Source: Nymphaea colorata (taxonomy: Eukaryota > Streptophyta > Magnoliopsida > Nymphaeales > Nymphaeaceae). From it: a DNA stretch of 64,000 nucleotides. The stretch lies in contig NC_045143.1 of the NCBI RefSeq assembly GCF_008831285.2, positions 9,807,503-9,871,502 of the forward strand. Reading direction: 5' to 3'. Shown one piece after another: positions 34,882 to 47,267 of this stretch (position 1 is the first letter of the stretch; each line of letters opens with the position of its first letter). The notes under the pieces were generated by a model, which was given only the letters and a program-made list of their open reading frames with translations, searched no databases and was not told where the DNA came from. The position numbers and the translations under genes are program-made.

Positions 34882-35965
34882 ACTTGGCCATCCACATCAT
34901 AAAAAATTAGATTTTATGGCTAAAAATAAGTTGATTGCTATGACAAATAATCCGTCTGAATATTTTATTTGTGCTAGTTGCCAGATGGGGAAGGCTTGCA
35001 GACTTCCATTTATTTCTGTTGATGATGATTGTGACTCTTTATTTGCTAAAGTTCATTGTGATTTATGGGGACCTGCTCCTGTTCCTTCGTGTCAGAATAT
35101 CAAATTTTATGCCTTATTTGTGGATCAATTTTCTAGATACTTTTGGATATATCCTCTAAAACGGAATTCTGATTTTTTCGCCAAATTCCTTGAGTTTCAC
35201 AAAAGGATCCAAACTCAGTTTGATGCCAAACTAAAAATTTTTCAAAGTGATGAAGGAGGAGAGTTTAATAGTACGGCCCTCCTAGACTACTTAAAAGAAA
35301 ATGGCATGAAACATCAAAAATTCTGCCCAAAGACGCCTGAGCAAAATGGAGTGGTGGAGCGCAAACATAGATCAGTCATAGAATTGGGTCTTACTATGTT
35401 ATTTCATAGCAACCTTTCAGCTCAGTATTGGGTCGAAGCATTTTCTACTGCTGTATGGATCATCAATCGGCTTCCTTCACAGGTTTTACATATGCAATGT
35501 CCATACGAGGTTTTGTTTAAAAAACAACCGGATTATTCATGTCATCGTGCCTTTAGATCTAGATGTTATCCTTATCTTCGGGGTTATGTAGATCACAAGT
35601 TTCAACCTAAGTCTCTGCCATGTGTGTTTGTTGGATATAGCAAGCATCATAAGGGGTATAGATGTTTTTATCCTCCCACTGGACGGGTATACATATCTCG
35701 ACATGTTGTCTTTGATGAAGCAATTTTTCCCTACCAAACTCCCACATCAACCCCTAGGGTTATCACTACTAATGCCGACTTTGTCTCCTTTTTAGATTCC
35801 TCCAAGGACCATCATCTAGAGTCCCAACGCCTAGCACAAATGCATAATATTGAAGATCCATCTACTATAGACAACCCAATACCCATAGTCATACCAAACA
35901 CTCCCTTACTTGACCAACCAAGCCCATCACCATCACATCCTCTTCATCATCCACTCATCCTATGA
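34882..35965 (+). pseudogene. Copia-3 integrase
   Basis: Zinc-binding CASCQMGKACRLPF, then a complete DDE set: VHCDLWGPA, FQSDEGGEF and QNGVVERKH. The VFVGYSKHHKGYRCF and RVYISRHVVFDE segments mark the C-terminal part. The frame from 34916 is open for 349 codons, but its N-terminal portion is separated by the insert. Confidence 0.85.
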
Positions 35966-36079
35966 TCACTCGTTCCAAAGCCGGTGTCATCAAACCTAAT
36001 CCCAAGTATGCCCTCACTACCACATCCATTCCTAAAGAACCGTTCCACTATTCCCTTGCTCTCAAACATCCGGGTTGAC

Positions 36080-37584
36080 ATCAAGCTATGAAAGATGAAA
36101 TAACTGCTTTACATGCTAATCACACTTGGGATCTTGTGCCTCGTACTTCAGACATGCATGTGATCGGTAGCCGTTGGGTTTTCAAAACTAAACTCAAAGG
36201 AGATGGGCAGCTTGAATGACTTAAGGCGCGTCTTGTAGCGCAAGGATACACTCAAATTCAAGGTTTGCATTTCTTGGAAACTTTCTCACCGGTGGTAAAG
36301 TTTGCTACTATACGGTTAGTACTCAGTCTAGCGCTTGCCTTTGATTGGCCTCTCAGACAATTAGACATTAAAAATGTCTTTCTTAATGATTATCTACGAG
36401 AGCTAGTATATATTGAGCAACCTCCCGAGTTTAAAGATTCTTCCAAACCACATCATGTATGTCGCCTAAATCGAGCTCTTTATGGATTGAAACAATCTCC
36501 CAAGGCTTGGTATGACAGATTTGCTCAAATTCTTATCCTCTATGGAATTTGTTGCTAGCATCACTGATCCATCTCTCTTTGTTCGACGGCAAGACAAAAC
36601 AGTCACTATATTACTACTATATGTTGATGACATCATTCTTACAGAAAATTCTTCCTCATTTATGACATCCTTCCTTGCAACCGTCAGCCAACAATTTGCC
36701 ATGACAGATCTTGGGCATCTTAAATACTTCTTGGGGATTCAAGTTGATCGGACTTCATTAGGCTTATTTATGCATCAGTCCAACTATGCTCTCGACATTC
36801 TCTCTCAAGCACAGATGCAAACATGTTACACTACTAGCACGCCCATTTCAGCTCATCCTAAATCTGACAATGCTCATGATGAACCCTACTCAGACCCCAA
36901 AGAATATCGAAGTCTTGCAGGAGCTCTTCAGTATCTCACTCTCAGTAGGCCGGATCTCACTTATGCCGTCAATTATGCATGTCAATTCATGCATGCACCA
37001 ACACTGAAACACTTTCAGCTTTTAAAGCGTATTCTTCGATATGTTAAAGGCACTTTGACATATGGATTTCAGTTTTCAAAATCCAAAGATTTGACTTTAA
37101 GAGCCTTTTCTGACGCCGATTGGGCTGGCTGTCCTACTACCAGACACTCCACGTCTAGATACTGTACGTTCCTTGGTCTAAATTGTATCTCTTGGAGTTC
37201 TAAGAAGCAACCCACAGTGGCTCGCTCTTCGTGTGAGGCAGAGTATCATGCACTTGCTGGCGCTGCTGCAGCGATTAAATGGCTTACATTCATTCTTCAA
37301 GACATTGGTGTATATCTCTCCAAAGCTCCAATTCTTCTTTGCGATAATATTTCTGCTCTATATACTACCATCAAACCTGCCTTTCATTCTCTCATGAAAC
37401 ATTTAGAGCTTGATTATCATTTTGTTCGTGAGCAAGTAGCGTTGGGCAACATGGAAACTCAATTTGTTACAACTGAAGTCCAGCTCGCTGATCTCTTCAC
37501 TAAGCCACTGCCACAACACCATCTCCACTTTCTCATTCGGCATCTCGGAGTTCGTCAGCCACCTTCCCTTTGGTTGAGGGGGAA
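36080..37584 (+). pseudogene. Copia-3 RT and RNase H
   Basis: RT start (MKDEITALHANHTWDLVP, 36089 on) with a TGA near 36218, then the ETFSPVVKFATIR and [11 protein letters not shown] frame (36265-36558). A frame change leads into the open 36512-37927 frame. This holds LLYVDDIILT with the catalytic YVDD, LKYFLGIQVD, and the RNase H set FSDADWAGC, SCEAEYHAL and LLCDNISAL, ending LADLFTKPLPQHH. The frame continues into the 3' LTR. Confidence 0.88.
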
Positions 37585-38039
37585 TGATAACACACGAAAG
37601 GAGGATGCTAATGCACAAAATCAGCAACTGACGCTAGCTCCTTCCCTCTCTCACGAACCAGCTCATCAGCAACCGACGCCCCCTCCAACAGCTGTCATTC
37701 TTTCCATTGATAAGGCACCAGCTCACGCACAAGAGAAATTGAAACCCTTCACATCTCACGCACAAGAGAAACCATTCGTCTCACCAGCTCATAACGTTCC
37801 CACATCAGTAGGTGCAAGAGATAAAGATGATGACAATGGAAAGAAGACCCGTCGGCTTCAACAAAAGAGAGATTTCAGGAATCAAAATTGTGCATTGAAT
37901 CCAAATTCATTTGTAAAATCTATATAAACCCCATATGAAAGGGAACCAGTCCATTGAGAAAAATTCCAACAACTGAGATCGTGGAGTAGGATTATTCTGA
38001 ACCACGTTAAACTTTCTTTCTCATCATCTTTCTTTCTCA
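37585..38039 (+). repeat. 3' LTR of Copia-3
   Basis: 455 bp, TGATAACACACG to TTTCTTTCTCA; next base starts the right GGGGG target duplication and copy 6 resumes. Confidence 0.9.
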
Positions 38040-38280
38040 GGGGGCTCAGCCACTTGAAGGAGCTCGGTTGCTTGGTGAAGAAAAGAAGATACCCCAATGG
38101 AGAAGATGACCGGTGCTCGAGCTGCTGCCAAAGGGCGCCTCACCCCAATCTTTGAATTTGTGTAACACCACTACTCGCGGAAGTCCACAGCCCTGCACAC
38201 TCTAGAATATGAATGTCGCAGGCGCTTCCTCGCTTCCTGATCGTCTCTCTCCTCCGCCTGCTGATGAGCTCGCAATTACT
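38040..38280 (+). pseudogene. Copy 6 pseudogene, second part
   Basis: Resumes exactly where the first part stopped (AQPLEGARLLGEEKK) and reaches a TGA at 38107-38109, where copy 4 has TGG (WRRW to WRR-stop). Sequence related to the rest of the gene continues (CTCGAGCTGCTGCCAAAGG, GAATATGAATGTCGCAGG) without an open frame. So the gene was broken both by Copia-3 and by a nonsense change; order unknown. Confidence 0.8.
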
Positions 38281-38452
38281 GTCTAATTATAGTTCTATGG
38301 AATTCATCGAGATGACTCAGTCACAATGAAACTGTGAGGCTCAAGATCAGTTCGTTCTTATTTCGGTTCATTTTTTCCCCCCATTTTTTCAAGTTTATCG
38401 CCGTTAATTTGTATATCAGACAACGTAGGTTCTGAAATGGAAATGAATAATT

Positions 38453-38805
38453 TGTTAAAGGAAAGGTGAAACTGAAGAAGTGATAAAACAGAGCATAACA
38501 GAGATTTATGTGGTTCAGCTTGTTAGCCTACATCCACGAGAGAAAAAAGAGTCAGTCTTCCGCTTCATTTTTTGATGATTCTTTACAGCAGATAAACAAC
38601 TCCTTATATAGTTTTTGGATACATGGGATTAAGATGGAAACAGTTTCATGAGAGATTTATGAGAATCTTCCAGCAGGATTGATTGCAATAATCTTGGAGA
38701 TGATTGATACATCAGAATCTGTATCCTATCTCTTTCCAAAGATAACAGATCATGATCTTATTTCTATGGAAGTTGAGAATCCCTCCTTATCTCTATGCCA
38801 CAAAT
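38453..38805 (-). repeat. Probable LTR of Copia-4
   Basis: Lies outside the polypurine tract and begins TGTTAAAGG on the plus strand (CA end on the minus). No second copy exists to confirm the borders. Confidence 0.45.
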
Positions 38806-38815
38806 AGTCTCCCCC

Positions 38816-40987
38816 TCAAGTTGATGAGCAGATGTCGATCTGCCCCAGCTTGCGCACAATGCATGTATGACAATCCCTTCCAAGAGACTTTGTAAAGATG
38901 TCGGCAAGTTGAAATTCTCTTTCGACATGTGTTGTTTGAATGATTCCATCTTGTATTTTTTCTCTAATGAAGTGGCAATCAACTTCGATATGCTTAGTTC
39001 GTTCGTGAAAGACAGGATTTGCTCCAATATAGATTGCTGCCATGTTGTCGCACATCAGCTTCATAGATTCCTTCATTTCAATTTTCATATCTTTCAGTAA
39101 TGCTTTTATCCATATCAACTCGCATGTGCATGATGCCATAGCCCTATATTCCGCCCCTGCACTCGATCGAGCCACAGCTAACTGTTTTTTTCCTTTTCCA
39201 AGTTACCAGATTTCCTCCAACAAAGGTACAGTACCCTGACATAGACTTTTGGTTATTCGGATCACCTGCCCAGTCGACATCACAGTATCCAATTACATCT
39301 ATTTTCTGATCTTGTTTCAACAAGATCCCTTGTCCTGGCGTTCCTTTTAAGTACCTCAAGATTTTATGGGCAGCTTCGATGTGTTTTGACTTCAGATTGT
39401 GCATAAATTGACTTACGAGACTGTCAAATATATGAGCTTCCCAACTATTTTTTGAAAACTTTGAATGTTTTCAAAATCTTCTCCTTCTTCTTTCTTCAAT
39501 TTACAGTTCATTTCAAGAGGAGTGTCTGCAGCCTTGGTGCCCAAGCACCCGGTTTCCTTTAAAAGGTCAAGAGTATATTTTCTTTGGCATATGAAAACTC
39601 CATGCTTGGAATGCGCCAAATTTGTACCCAAAAAATACCATAGAATCCCAAGATCTTTGATCTCAAATTGTTGATTGAGGTAGACTTTGACTTGCGCCAT
39701 GAACACTTTGTCATCACCTGTCAATATGATATCATCTATATATACAAGTAAAATAGTTATCTTTGATGATCGGATAGCGACAAACATTGTATAGTCAGCA
39801 TTGCTTCGCTTAAAACCAAGTTTAATCAATGCTTTACTTAAGCGAGAAACCACATTCGGGGGGACTGTTTAAGGCCATAAAGAGCTTTTTTTAGTTTGCA
39901 CGCATACCCTTTCTCATGTTTTATGCCTTGAGGAACTTCCATGTACACTTCTTCATTGAGTTCTCCATGAAGGAAGACATTCTTGATATCAAGTTGGGCT
40001 AGTTTCCACCGCTTGATTGATGCTACTACAGAAGAATCCCTACCGTATTCATCTTAGCGACTAGAGCAAAGGTTTCATTATAGTCTACTCCCTCTGTTTG
40101 AGTAAAGTCTTTAGCAACAAGACGAGTTTTGTATCGTTCGATGGTTCCATCACTGTGGTATTTTATCTTGTATACCCACTTACATCTGATGACTTTCTTC
40201 CCTTTGGGCAGCAGAACTAGATCCCAAGTTTGATTTTTCTTCAATGCGGACAGTTCTTCTTGCATAGCTATCTGCCAGTTTGAACTTTTGCTTGCTTCCT
40301 CATAGTTTTTTGGTTCATAGTGGGAATAGGTATTGAGTACATATGACTTCTAGGGTTTAGATAAGGTATCAAGGGTAATGTAATCATCTATAGAGTGATT
40401 GTGTCGGGTTGATAAGTAGGTATAGAAATCTTTTAGTTTTGATGGTTGCCCGAGTCACAAAGAACTTTCTTGATCTTCGATCAAAACATTTGTAACCCTT
40501 TTTTTTTGCTTGAATATCCAAGAAAGATGCATTTCAAAGCACGTTTTTCAAGTTTGTTCTGAAACCTCTCTTGTATGTGCACAAAACATTTGTGCTCAAA
40601 AATTCTTAAGTGCCTAATAGAAATCATTTTTTGAAGCAAAACTTCAAGAGGAACTTGATTTTCAATACTGGAACTTGGCACTCTATTAGCAATATAACAT
40701 GCTGTACCTACTACTTCGGCCCAAAAAATTTGAAGGACATTCATATGGATCATATGAGCACGAGCAATGGTAAGAAGTTGTCTATTTTTCCTTTCGAAAA
40801 CTTTGTTTTGTTGGGAAGTCCCAGAGCACGTAAGTTGTGGTTGTATTCCCTTTTTGTTCATAAATTCTTTAAATTGTTGGTTCACATACCCCCCCCCCCA
40901 AATTATCGGACCGAAGTTTCTTAATTTTTGCTCCATACTAAGTGTATACCAGATTGTAGTAATCTTGAAAAATCTTAACAACTTCAC
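38816..40987 (-). pseudogene. Copia-4 pol remnants
   Basis: RNase H ([48 protein letters not shown]) and the preceding CDVDWAGDPNNQKSMSGYC. RT keeps LVYIDDIILTGDD (YIDD in place of YVDD) and KVIRCKWVYKIKYHSDGTIE. Integrase keeps LRSDN (near 40905), GTSQQNKVFERKNR and IARAHMIHMN. A run of ten C at 40891-40900 extends a glycine codon series beside the second catalytic Asp. Frames are broken in at least four places. Confidence 0.85.
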
Positions 40988-40990
40988 TTT

Positions 40991-42879
40991 TATTGGACCA
41001 ACCTACATGTCTCTATATCTCTGTAATGGGACCAACTTACATGTCTCTATATATCTCTTTTTTCCAGCTATTAAAAAGAAAATATAATGGATGCATGCAT
41101 TGAAGAACTTTGTGTCAGGTTACATCTACCCAAGAGTCGATCAACTTGCATGCGTTGTTGGTGAAGCAAAGACTTGGGTTTGGACTGAGGACTAAAGACT
41201 TGACCCACCCCCACGCTCAAATGACGGACTAACGCCATATTTACTACATTAATCAAAGGGCAGCTTCAAAACGTTGACAAGAAGTGATGCTATTAATTAG
41301 AATGTTGCTCATTTACGGCACAAAGAGTAGCGTGTATACCACTCCTTACTTCGAGGAAGCCTTTGACCCATTGTTAGGGGGTAGGTGTCATGCACACAGG
41401 CCTGGTGCACAACATATAAAAAGTGTTAGAAATTTTGGCTGGTGAACACTATTTCAAAAATTTTCATATTTTAAAAAGCATTTATATGCAAATAAAAAAA
41501 AGTTTAGAGAGTTGGTGTATAACTGCACTTTCCAGCCCACCTGTGGTTTCACAACTGGTTAAGAGATTGAATTGTATTGGTCTAGACAAGACTTACCTCT
41601 TTGGATGACGTCTGCCAAAATGAATGAGTCAGCGTTTGACCGATATTTTGTGGACCATCAATCCAAATACGTTCTCGCTTGTAATGTAAATGGTGACTTC
41701 GACACGTTTTTTTCTTTACGAAAAGATGTTTTCATTAGTCAATTAACTGCAGGTGTACTCTATGCGACGGATGGATCAGTAGACTTGGTAGGAATAAATG
41801 TCCAGTTCTGACTTAGTAGGAATTGCTGCCGAATTTCTTGATGGACGCCAAGCTTCAGTTCTTATTAACTATTTTTTGTATTAGGTCTATTGACTTAAAT
41901 GTCATAGAACTAGAACGATTGTCAATAACATGCAGCTGTTTACAACTTTCTTGTTATACGGGTCTTAAGCCATTGGTTGTTACAACCTACAGTAATCTGA
42001 ATTGTGTATGATCAATATCGCTTTCTGTGTGCTCATTTTGTAATTAATAAGAAAGGTTTTCCACTGTTTTGGAAATCTGATGCTTTTATTTGATGTAATT
42101 GTTGTGCACGTGCTTCACAGTTCTGAAAATTTTGATGGTTGCAATGCACTTATCTTGCCCAGAAAGAAATCTGAATGTACATTCTACAAACAAGGTATTA
42201 AATAAGTTCATTTCTTTCGATGTATAAATCGGGCCACGCATCACTCAACCCAATAAAAATATTATTAAGTTTTAAATTTTATTTTTTATATTTACATATA
42301 AAACACAAATATTTTAGCTTGTCTGATTAAAATTGAATCAGGCTGAGCCTGCGCAAGGCCAGACGAGCCCGAGCCTACTCCCAGGCCTAGTTCTTGTTTC
42401 TGGCGCTACTTTTAGTGCAAAAGATGGACTCATCTCTGGCACTTCGTAGTATATCGCTGTACATTACGACAACGGCAGTCCGAGTTCTACCACTGGTTCT
42501 GGCTTAGCACCAGAAATCACCAGCTCTAGTGCTATTTTAGCGTAACATTTGATCCTTCATGTATGGAAACAAACTCCAAATCCATTTGAAATTAAATAAT
42601 ACATGATAGTCAGCATTAATTAAGAAATTTTCTACACAGTTACAGGCTGAATCTACATCAAGCAGCTAATGGATCTACTTGACCATAACGTGACCAGAAG
42701 TCTTGTCTCTCAGCCTTCATACGAGAGTACTTCAGTATCTAAAGCTGCATCCAGGTCAAGGTTTACTGCTTTCAGCAAGTAAAAATTTTCAGCCCACAAC
42801 ATATTGTGATGCTGGTTGAGCTGCCTGTAAAGAAGCGCATAGACTATAACAGTATATTGTGTGCATTTGGGAGATAGCT
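40991..42879. other. Non-coding region with a unit fragment
   Basis: A near-tandem 30-bp repeat (CCAACYTACATGTCTCTATA) lies at 40997-41056. Text at 41560-41700 (TGAGTCAGCGTTTGACCGATATTTTG) matches the upstream segment of units 2 and 7 around 3900 and 45345, so a small gene-unit remnant is present. The rest shows no gene. Confidence 0.5.
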
Positions 42880-43155
42880 CGGTGTCCTGGAAGACTAAGA
42901 AGCAGCATGGGCAGAGGTCTTCAACTGCAGTTGAATATCATGCATGCCGCGGCCAATGACTGCTGTAAGATAATATGACTGAAAGACCTCCATGCAAATT
43001 TTGAAGTTCATCATCCAACATCTGCCTTGCTGTTGTGCGATAACAAATCAGCTCTCCAAATGGCAACAATTCAGCATAAGCGCACAAACCATGTAGAGGT
43101 AGATTGTCATCGAGTTCCACACTTGAAGGACCCGCTCCTTCATGAAATCTTGTGA
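42880..43155 (+). pseudogene. Copia RNase H relic
   Basis: Fragments in shifting frames resemble a Copia RNase H: SVSWKTKKQ, AVEYHA, LLCDNKSALQMA-like text and KRTNHVEVDCH. No LTR or other domain beside it. Confidence 0.65.
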
Positions 43156-43331
43156 CTAGTGACCATTATATATTCGATCAAATTCCCAAAAAGTAACCAA
43201 TGCAAGACTGTTAAGAGGACTTGCTTCTCGTCCTTGTGGGTTGCCCCTTGCAGGCTATCAGACTTGGTGGAATTCTCATTACAATTGCTTGTATTGAATT
43301 ATAACAACCATGCCATATATATATATGCACA

Positions 43332-43383
<52 letters not shown>

Positions 43384-44164
43384 ACCATAATTCATTACCA
43401 GACAAATAATTAAATCCTGGACAGGCACTAAAATCACAAAAGATTTAACGTATTTGTTCAGCCATAAATAAACTAAGCACATCAAGAATATGCATATTAA
43501 TTTAGCTATGCTAAAATCTGCTCACCAATAATAGAATGTTCTATTTAGTATGATCTTCAAACACGTCCTCAGGTGTGGTTTTACGTGCCAGACTACAAGA
43601 TTATCATGAACTAATATAATTAGTCAATAATCTCAAAAAGTGACATTAACCCATACTGCACATACAACAGTCCGACCAATTATGAATTCTAATACGTGGC
43701 CATGTCTAGCTAAACCCACCCCCTTTGCATTTAATTAAAAACTAGATTAATATAAACTTCCAAACACACTAATTGTATATGTCAACGCCTTCCTTTAATG
43801 TAAGAGTGCAAATTATTCCAACAAATTAAGGAATCAAATCCTTAATCATACGAACCCTTTAATTTCGACCCATACAATACTATAAAGGTCCTCTTTTAAT
43901 TTCAGTTAATTAGTGTAAGAATTAAATTCAATAATGTGCTTAGCCAATAGATTTCATCTGTTCAATTGAAATGAACTCTAATCAAGGCCTAACATTGAAC
44001 CACACATAGCTACAGGCCAGTTGAAGCAATGAGAATTTTCTCATTGATTTTCTAAAAAGAAATGCTAATATTACTCCCTTACACTGGATCCAAGCAGTTC
44101 CCCCCTTTAAAACCGTCTCTACTACTTGAATTTATAAAAAAAAAAACCCCCAAAATTCCAGAAC
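43156..44164. other. AT-rich non-coding DNA with (TA)n
   Basis: (TA)n microsatellite at 43334-43381. No gene or recognisable element. Confidence 0.6.
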
Positions 44165-45352
44165 ATGTGTCCTCCAATCCCCTTCATTCTAAACTAAGGA
44201 ATGCCACTACTCCAAAAATCTCTTGCAAAACCTGCTAAAGTCGAGTTTTCCTTCAATGAATTAACAAAACTGTCGTTTACGTTACTAATCCAAGAGAAAA
44301 ACAAATAATTGAAAGAAAAATATAAAACTCTCAACCTCTCCCGTAAATTCTCTCTCGGTTCCTCGCCTCTTCCCTTCGCCTTCACATCCTCTTCCAACTT
44401 CTCTCTCTCTGAAGGAGGCCGTGAACATGAATAAAGCTAGCCCTCCCCTCCTCAATTAACAAAATGGATTCATGTTTTTCACGAAGTTTCCTAGAAAGCG
44501 TACCTTAATTTTGATAATTTCTCAAATTGCTCTTTTTAAGATTTATACAAGTATAACAGTAGTCGCTGAAGGTTTAGTGCCACAATGCATTCGCATTCGG
44601 TGAATAGGCACCAATATTTTACGTGAGGTCCAAAAAATCCAACCACAGTGAAGGCCGAAGCTATCCTCTTCCCCATCCCGGCAAGGAAAAGACATTGATA
44701 TTAACGAACCGAAAATGGGTCACAGATAATCTAGAAAAATGTCACATAACGTTTTTTTATGACACTAGCTGGTCCTTTTTTTTATTTGACTGCAGAATGG
44801 TAATGTTAAATTTTATTTTTTCTTTTATATTTTATGAAAATCAAGTACTTAGTGCTAACCCCTTCTTAAGTAAAACTACCGGACCTAAGATCAAGGTAAT
44901 GAAATGCCGTTGAAGATTACGTACCATTAGAAATGGAACACATAAATATTTGTCTAAAGATAACAAATTTTAATGCACTTGCTAGATTGAGACATAACAA
45001 TTATACTGATCATCAACTTAAATTATGGTTCCACAAGTAGAGTATTTGATTTAATCATTCAAATCTCATTGTACAAAGATAGGTGTATCAAAGAAGACGT
45101 GGTCGACAAATAAATTAACCTGGGTCCAGTCAAAAGTTGTGTTTTGCATAACTGACAGGCTAAAAGAACTTACCAAGAACTTTTTCCTACTTATAACTTG
45201 TAAGAAGGGGAGGACTAGGGCCTCATTGCATGGCAAGTTCTAGTCGAGAGGAGTCGAGTCATAGATGTCATTGGTCGACCTTAGAGCATCGCTTGATTGG
45301 TCCAGTCAAAACTTGGGTCTTTGCTTGCGTGCAGGACAAAATGAGTCAGCTC

Positions 45353-45358
45353 TTGACC
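45353..45358 (+). promoter_or_regulatory. W-box-like TTGACC, unit 7
   Basis: Same CAGCTCTTGACCAATATTTTGT context as 3911. Confidence 0.3.
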
Positions 45359-45898
45359 AATATTTTGTATTCAATTTTTGTAAATAAATATGTTTCATCC
45401 CAACCAAGGTCAGAAGTTGAAATGTGATATTTTCCGGTAAGCGTGATCTCATAGCTAGTTAGGCTATTTAGAATTGCAGGCATAAACGACTTTGAAATGG
45501 TATTTCCAAATAAACGGATCATTTTATAAGCGCTAGAACATCTTATATAAATCAAAAGCAGATCAGAATTTCCTTTTGAAAAACATTTAAACATTTAGAA
45601 TAAATGACAGATCGAATTCCACTCTTTTCTCGGCAAGATTATTCGACCTGCTTGTTCTGGTGCTTATTTTAACTCAAGCAAACGTATAATTTTCAACAGT
45701 ATTCCAAAAATTTCCGCGAATTCAAAAGACCGTGATTCTTTAGGAAAAAAATTGCAGATTTATAAATTTATAAATTCTTTGAGAGAGAGCAATGTTAGTG
45801 TAATTTATTTAGGAAAGTGAAATGTAAAAATAAAGAAGGGTAACATTGTAAGGCGAGGACGTTGAACTCATGTATAAGTTGAATTCGTCGAACGTGAA

Positions 45899-45942
45899 GA
45901 ATACCCTGGTTCGGTCCCACGCTGTTTCCCGTGTCAAAGCTG
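45899..45942 (+). promoter_or_regulatory. Conserved upstream block, copy 7
   Basis: GAATACCCTGGTTCGGTCC, then CACGCTGTTTCCCGTGTC. Followed by a short GA tract. Confidence 0.55.
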
Positions 45943-46059
45943 TTTTTCAACCGGATTCCGCTAAAGACACGGGAGCGAGAGAGAGAATGCGTGTGTGCGT
46001 GTGCTAGACAAGCTTTGATGAGTAAACACGGTGTACTAGAAAGGTTCAAGTAAATCTAA

Positions 46060-46062
<3 letters not shown>

Positions 46063-46134
<72 letters not shown>
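46063..46134 (+). promoter_or_regulatory. TATA box of copy 7 expanded to (AT)36
   Basis: At the exact place where copy 2 has an 8-bp TATA box (between ATCTAAGACA and GCATGCTTCATTC) there is an uninterrupted 72-bp AT repeat. Confidence 0.8.
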
Positions 46135-46137
<3 letters not shown>

Positions 46138-46159
46138 TGCTTCATTCTTGCAACAAACT

Positions 46160-46189
46160 ATGCAATTCTTAGTTAGTTCCTCAGTCTAG
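46160..46189 (+). other. Short upstream ORF, copy 7 leader
   Basis: ATG plus 8 codons and TAG (MQFLVSSSV); a shortened version of that of copies 2 and 4. Confidence 0.3.
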
Positions 46190-46312
46190 TTATTCCCCTT
46201 GACAGATTCACATCGCACCGCCCATCAAAGCCCTCCCCATAGTAGCTTCCAGTCACCACCAAGAAAAACAAAGCCGCCAACCTCATCACTTCATCGATTG
46301 GCCTTAACCCCA

Positions 46313-46600
46313 ATGGCGTCAATGAGAAAAGCAGTTGCAGGAATGGCCATCGTCTGCCTTCTCATGATCTGCATGTGGGCTCAGCCACTTGAAGGAGCAA
46401 GGCCGCTTCAGCAGCAGCAAGACCATGTTCACTTGCCCCCATCTGAAACTTCACCTTTCACAGGAGTCCCCGACAGACCACCACCGAAAGCACGTCGGAC
46501 GACGCTCGAGCATATAAACATCGCCGAAGGCCAGCGTGCCTCCTTACTTCGTTGTAACTTTTTTCCTGCCGTTGATGGGACCCCTACTGCCTCTCTGTAG
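46313..46600 (+). CDS. Small secreted protein, tandem family copy 7
   Basis: A 95-residue predicted secreted protein and close sister of copy 2. Signal peptide MASMRKAVAG (one Ser shorter than copy 2), Cys-containing hydrophobic core, then MWAQPLEGARP. Mature part: QQQQDHVHLPPSETSPF, RPPPKARR and TLEHINIAEGQRASLLR (Gly-to-Glu and Arg-to-Gln changes in the AGGRR motif), ending FFPAVDGTPTASL. The frame is open 38 codons upstream but without ATG, so the conserved ATG was taken. Promoter block, leader and AATAAA are all present, but the TATA box is a 72-bp AT repeat. Located in the duplicated unit B, with Copia-5 starting about 670 bp after the stop. Confidence 0.75.
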   Translation: MASMRKAVAGMAIVCLLMICMWAQPLEGARPLQQQQDHVHLPPSETSPFTGVPDRPPPKARRTTLEHINIAEGQRASLLRCNFFPAVDGTPTASL

Positions 46601-46777
46601 ATATGTACTCATCAAGATCACTCAAGCCATACAGAGCACTTCAATCCGTCTCTTTCATTTTCTCCAAGATATGCTCATCAGTCTGTGTCCCTCATAAATT
46701 CCCTTCTTTTTTTTTTCTTTCACATTTATTGCACTTGTACTGTGTATTAGACGAAGAAGTTTGTGATTCCAAGGAAG

Positions 46778-46783
46778 AATAAA
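46778..46783 (+). terminator. Poly(A) signal, copy 7
   Basis: AATAAA in GAAGAATAAACAG, about 180 bp after the stop, in the shared tail. Confidence 0.5.
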
Positions 46784-47267
46784 CAGAATAATAACCATTT
46801 ATTTTTGTTTAAGCTAATCTTTATACGATTATTTGTCTTTGTGATTCCATCTATAACGTGTCCTTTTCTCTATAACCATTGAGGATGAGCTTAAGGACAG
46901 CCAATAGCACTGGCGAAGACTGTCAAGTTTTTACGAAGAAAAACAAATGTAAACTTAATTTTTCTCGAATCAGAAGTGGGAATGGATTTCAAAAATTTAT
47001 TATCGTTAAGAACCAATAAGATACGATTGCACTTCGATCAATTTGTACCGCACAACACTTGCAAGTCCCAGGCACAAGTCTTGACCAAAGATTTAAGACT
47101 TAAATACTTGACATCTTTGTCATCATTATGGGAGATGGAGGAGCCTGTCGCTGAAACTGAATGCCTAAAAAAAGGTCTTCCTCAGCACTCATCTGCCGCC
47201 ATGTTGGGACAACCACACCAGACCTTTGGGACCGCTGGGAGAAGTGACAACCTAAGCCGACATTTCT

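Larger units (their letters stand above)
29354..38039 (+). mobile_element. Copia-3, Ty1/Copia retrotransposon inserted in copy 6
   Basis: 8.7 kb in total, of which 3.3 kb is a later insert. Target duplication GGGGG at 29349-29353 and 38040-38044 is exact. LTRs 29354-29850 and 37585-38039; primer-binding site TGGTATCAGAGC at 29851; polypurine tract TTGAGGGGGAA before 37585. Order gag, protease, integrase, RT, RNase H. Damaged by frameshifts, stops and the insert, but RT/RNase H has a 471-codon open frame. Confidence 0.95.
38453..40990 (-). mobile_element. Copia-4, truncated Copia element, minus strand
   Basis: Contains the 3' half of an element only: LTR-like sequence about 38453-38805, a polypurine tract read as CTCCCCCTCAAG on the plus strand at 38810, then RNase H, RT and part of integrase going right. 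gag, protease and the second LTR are absent. It begins just after the copy 6 remnant. Confidence 0.75.
44165..47267. repeat. Segmental duplication B (unit 7), partner of 2827-6597
   Basis: Aligns with unit 2 from its left end through the gene to the point where Copia-5 enters. Resumes at 53694. Confidence 0.85.
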
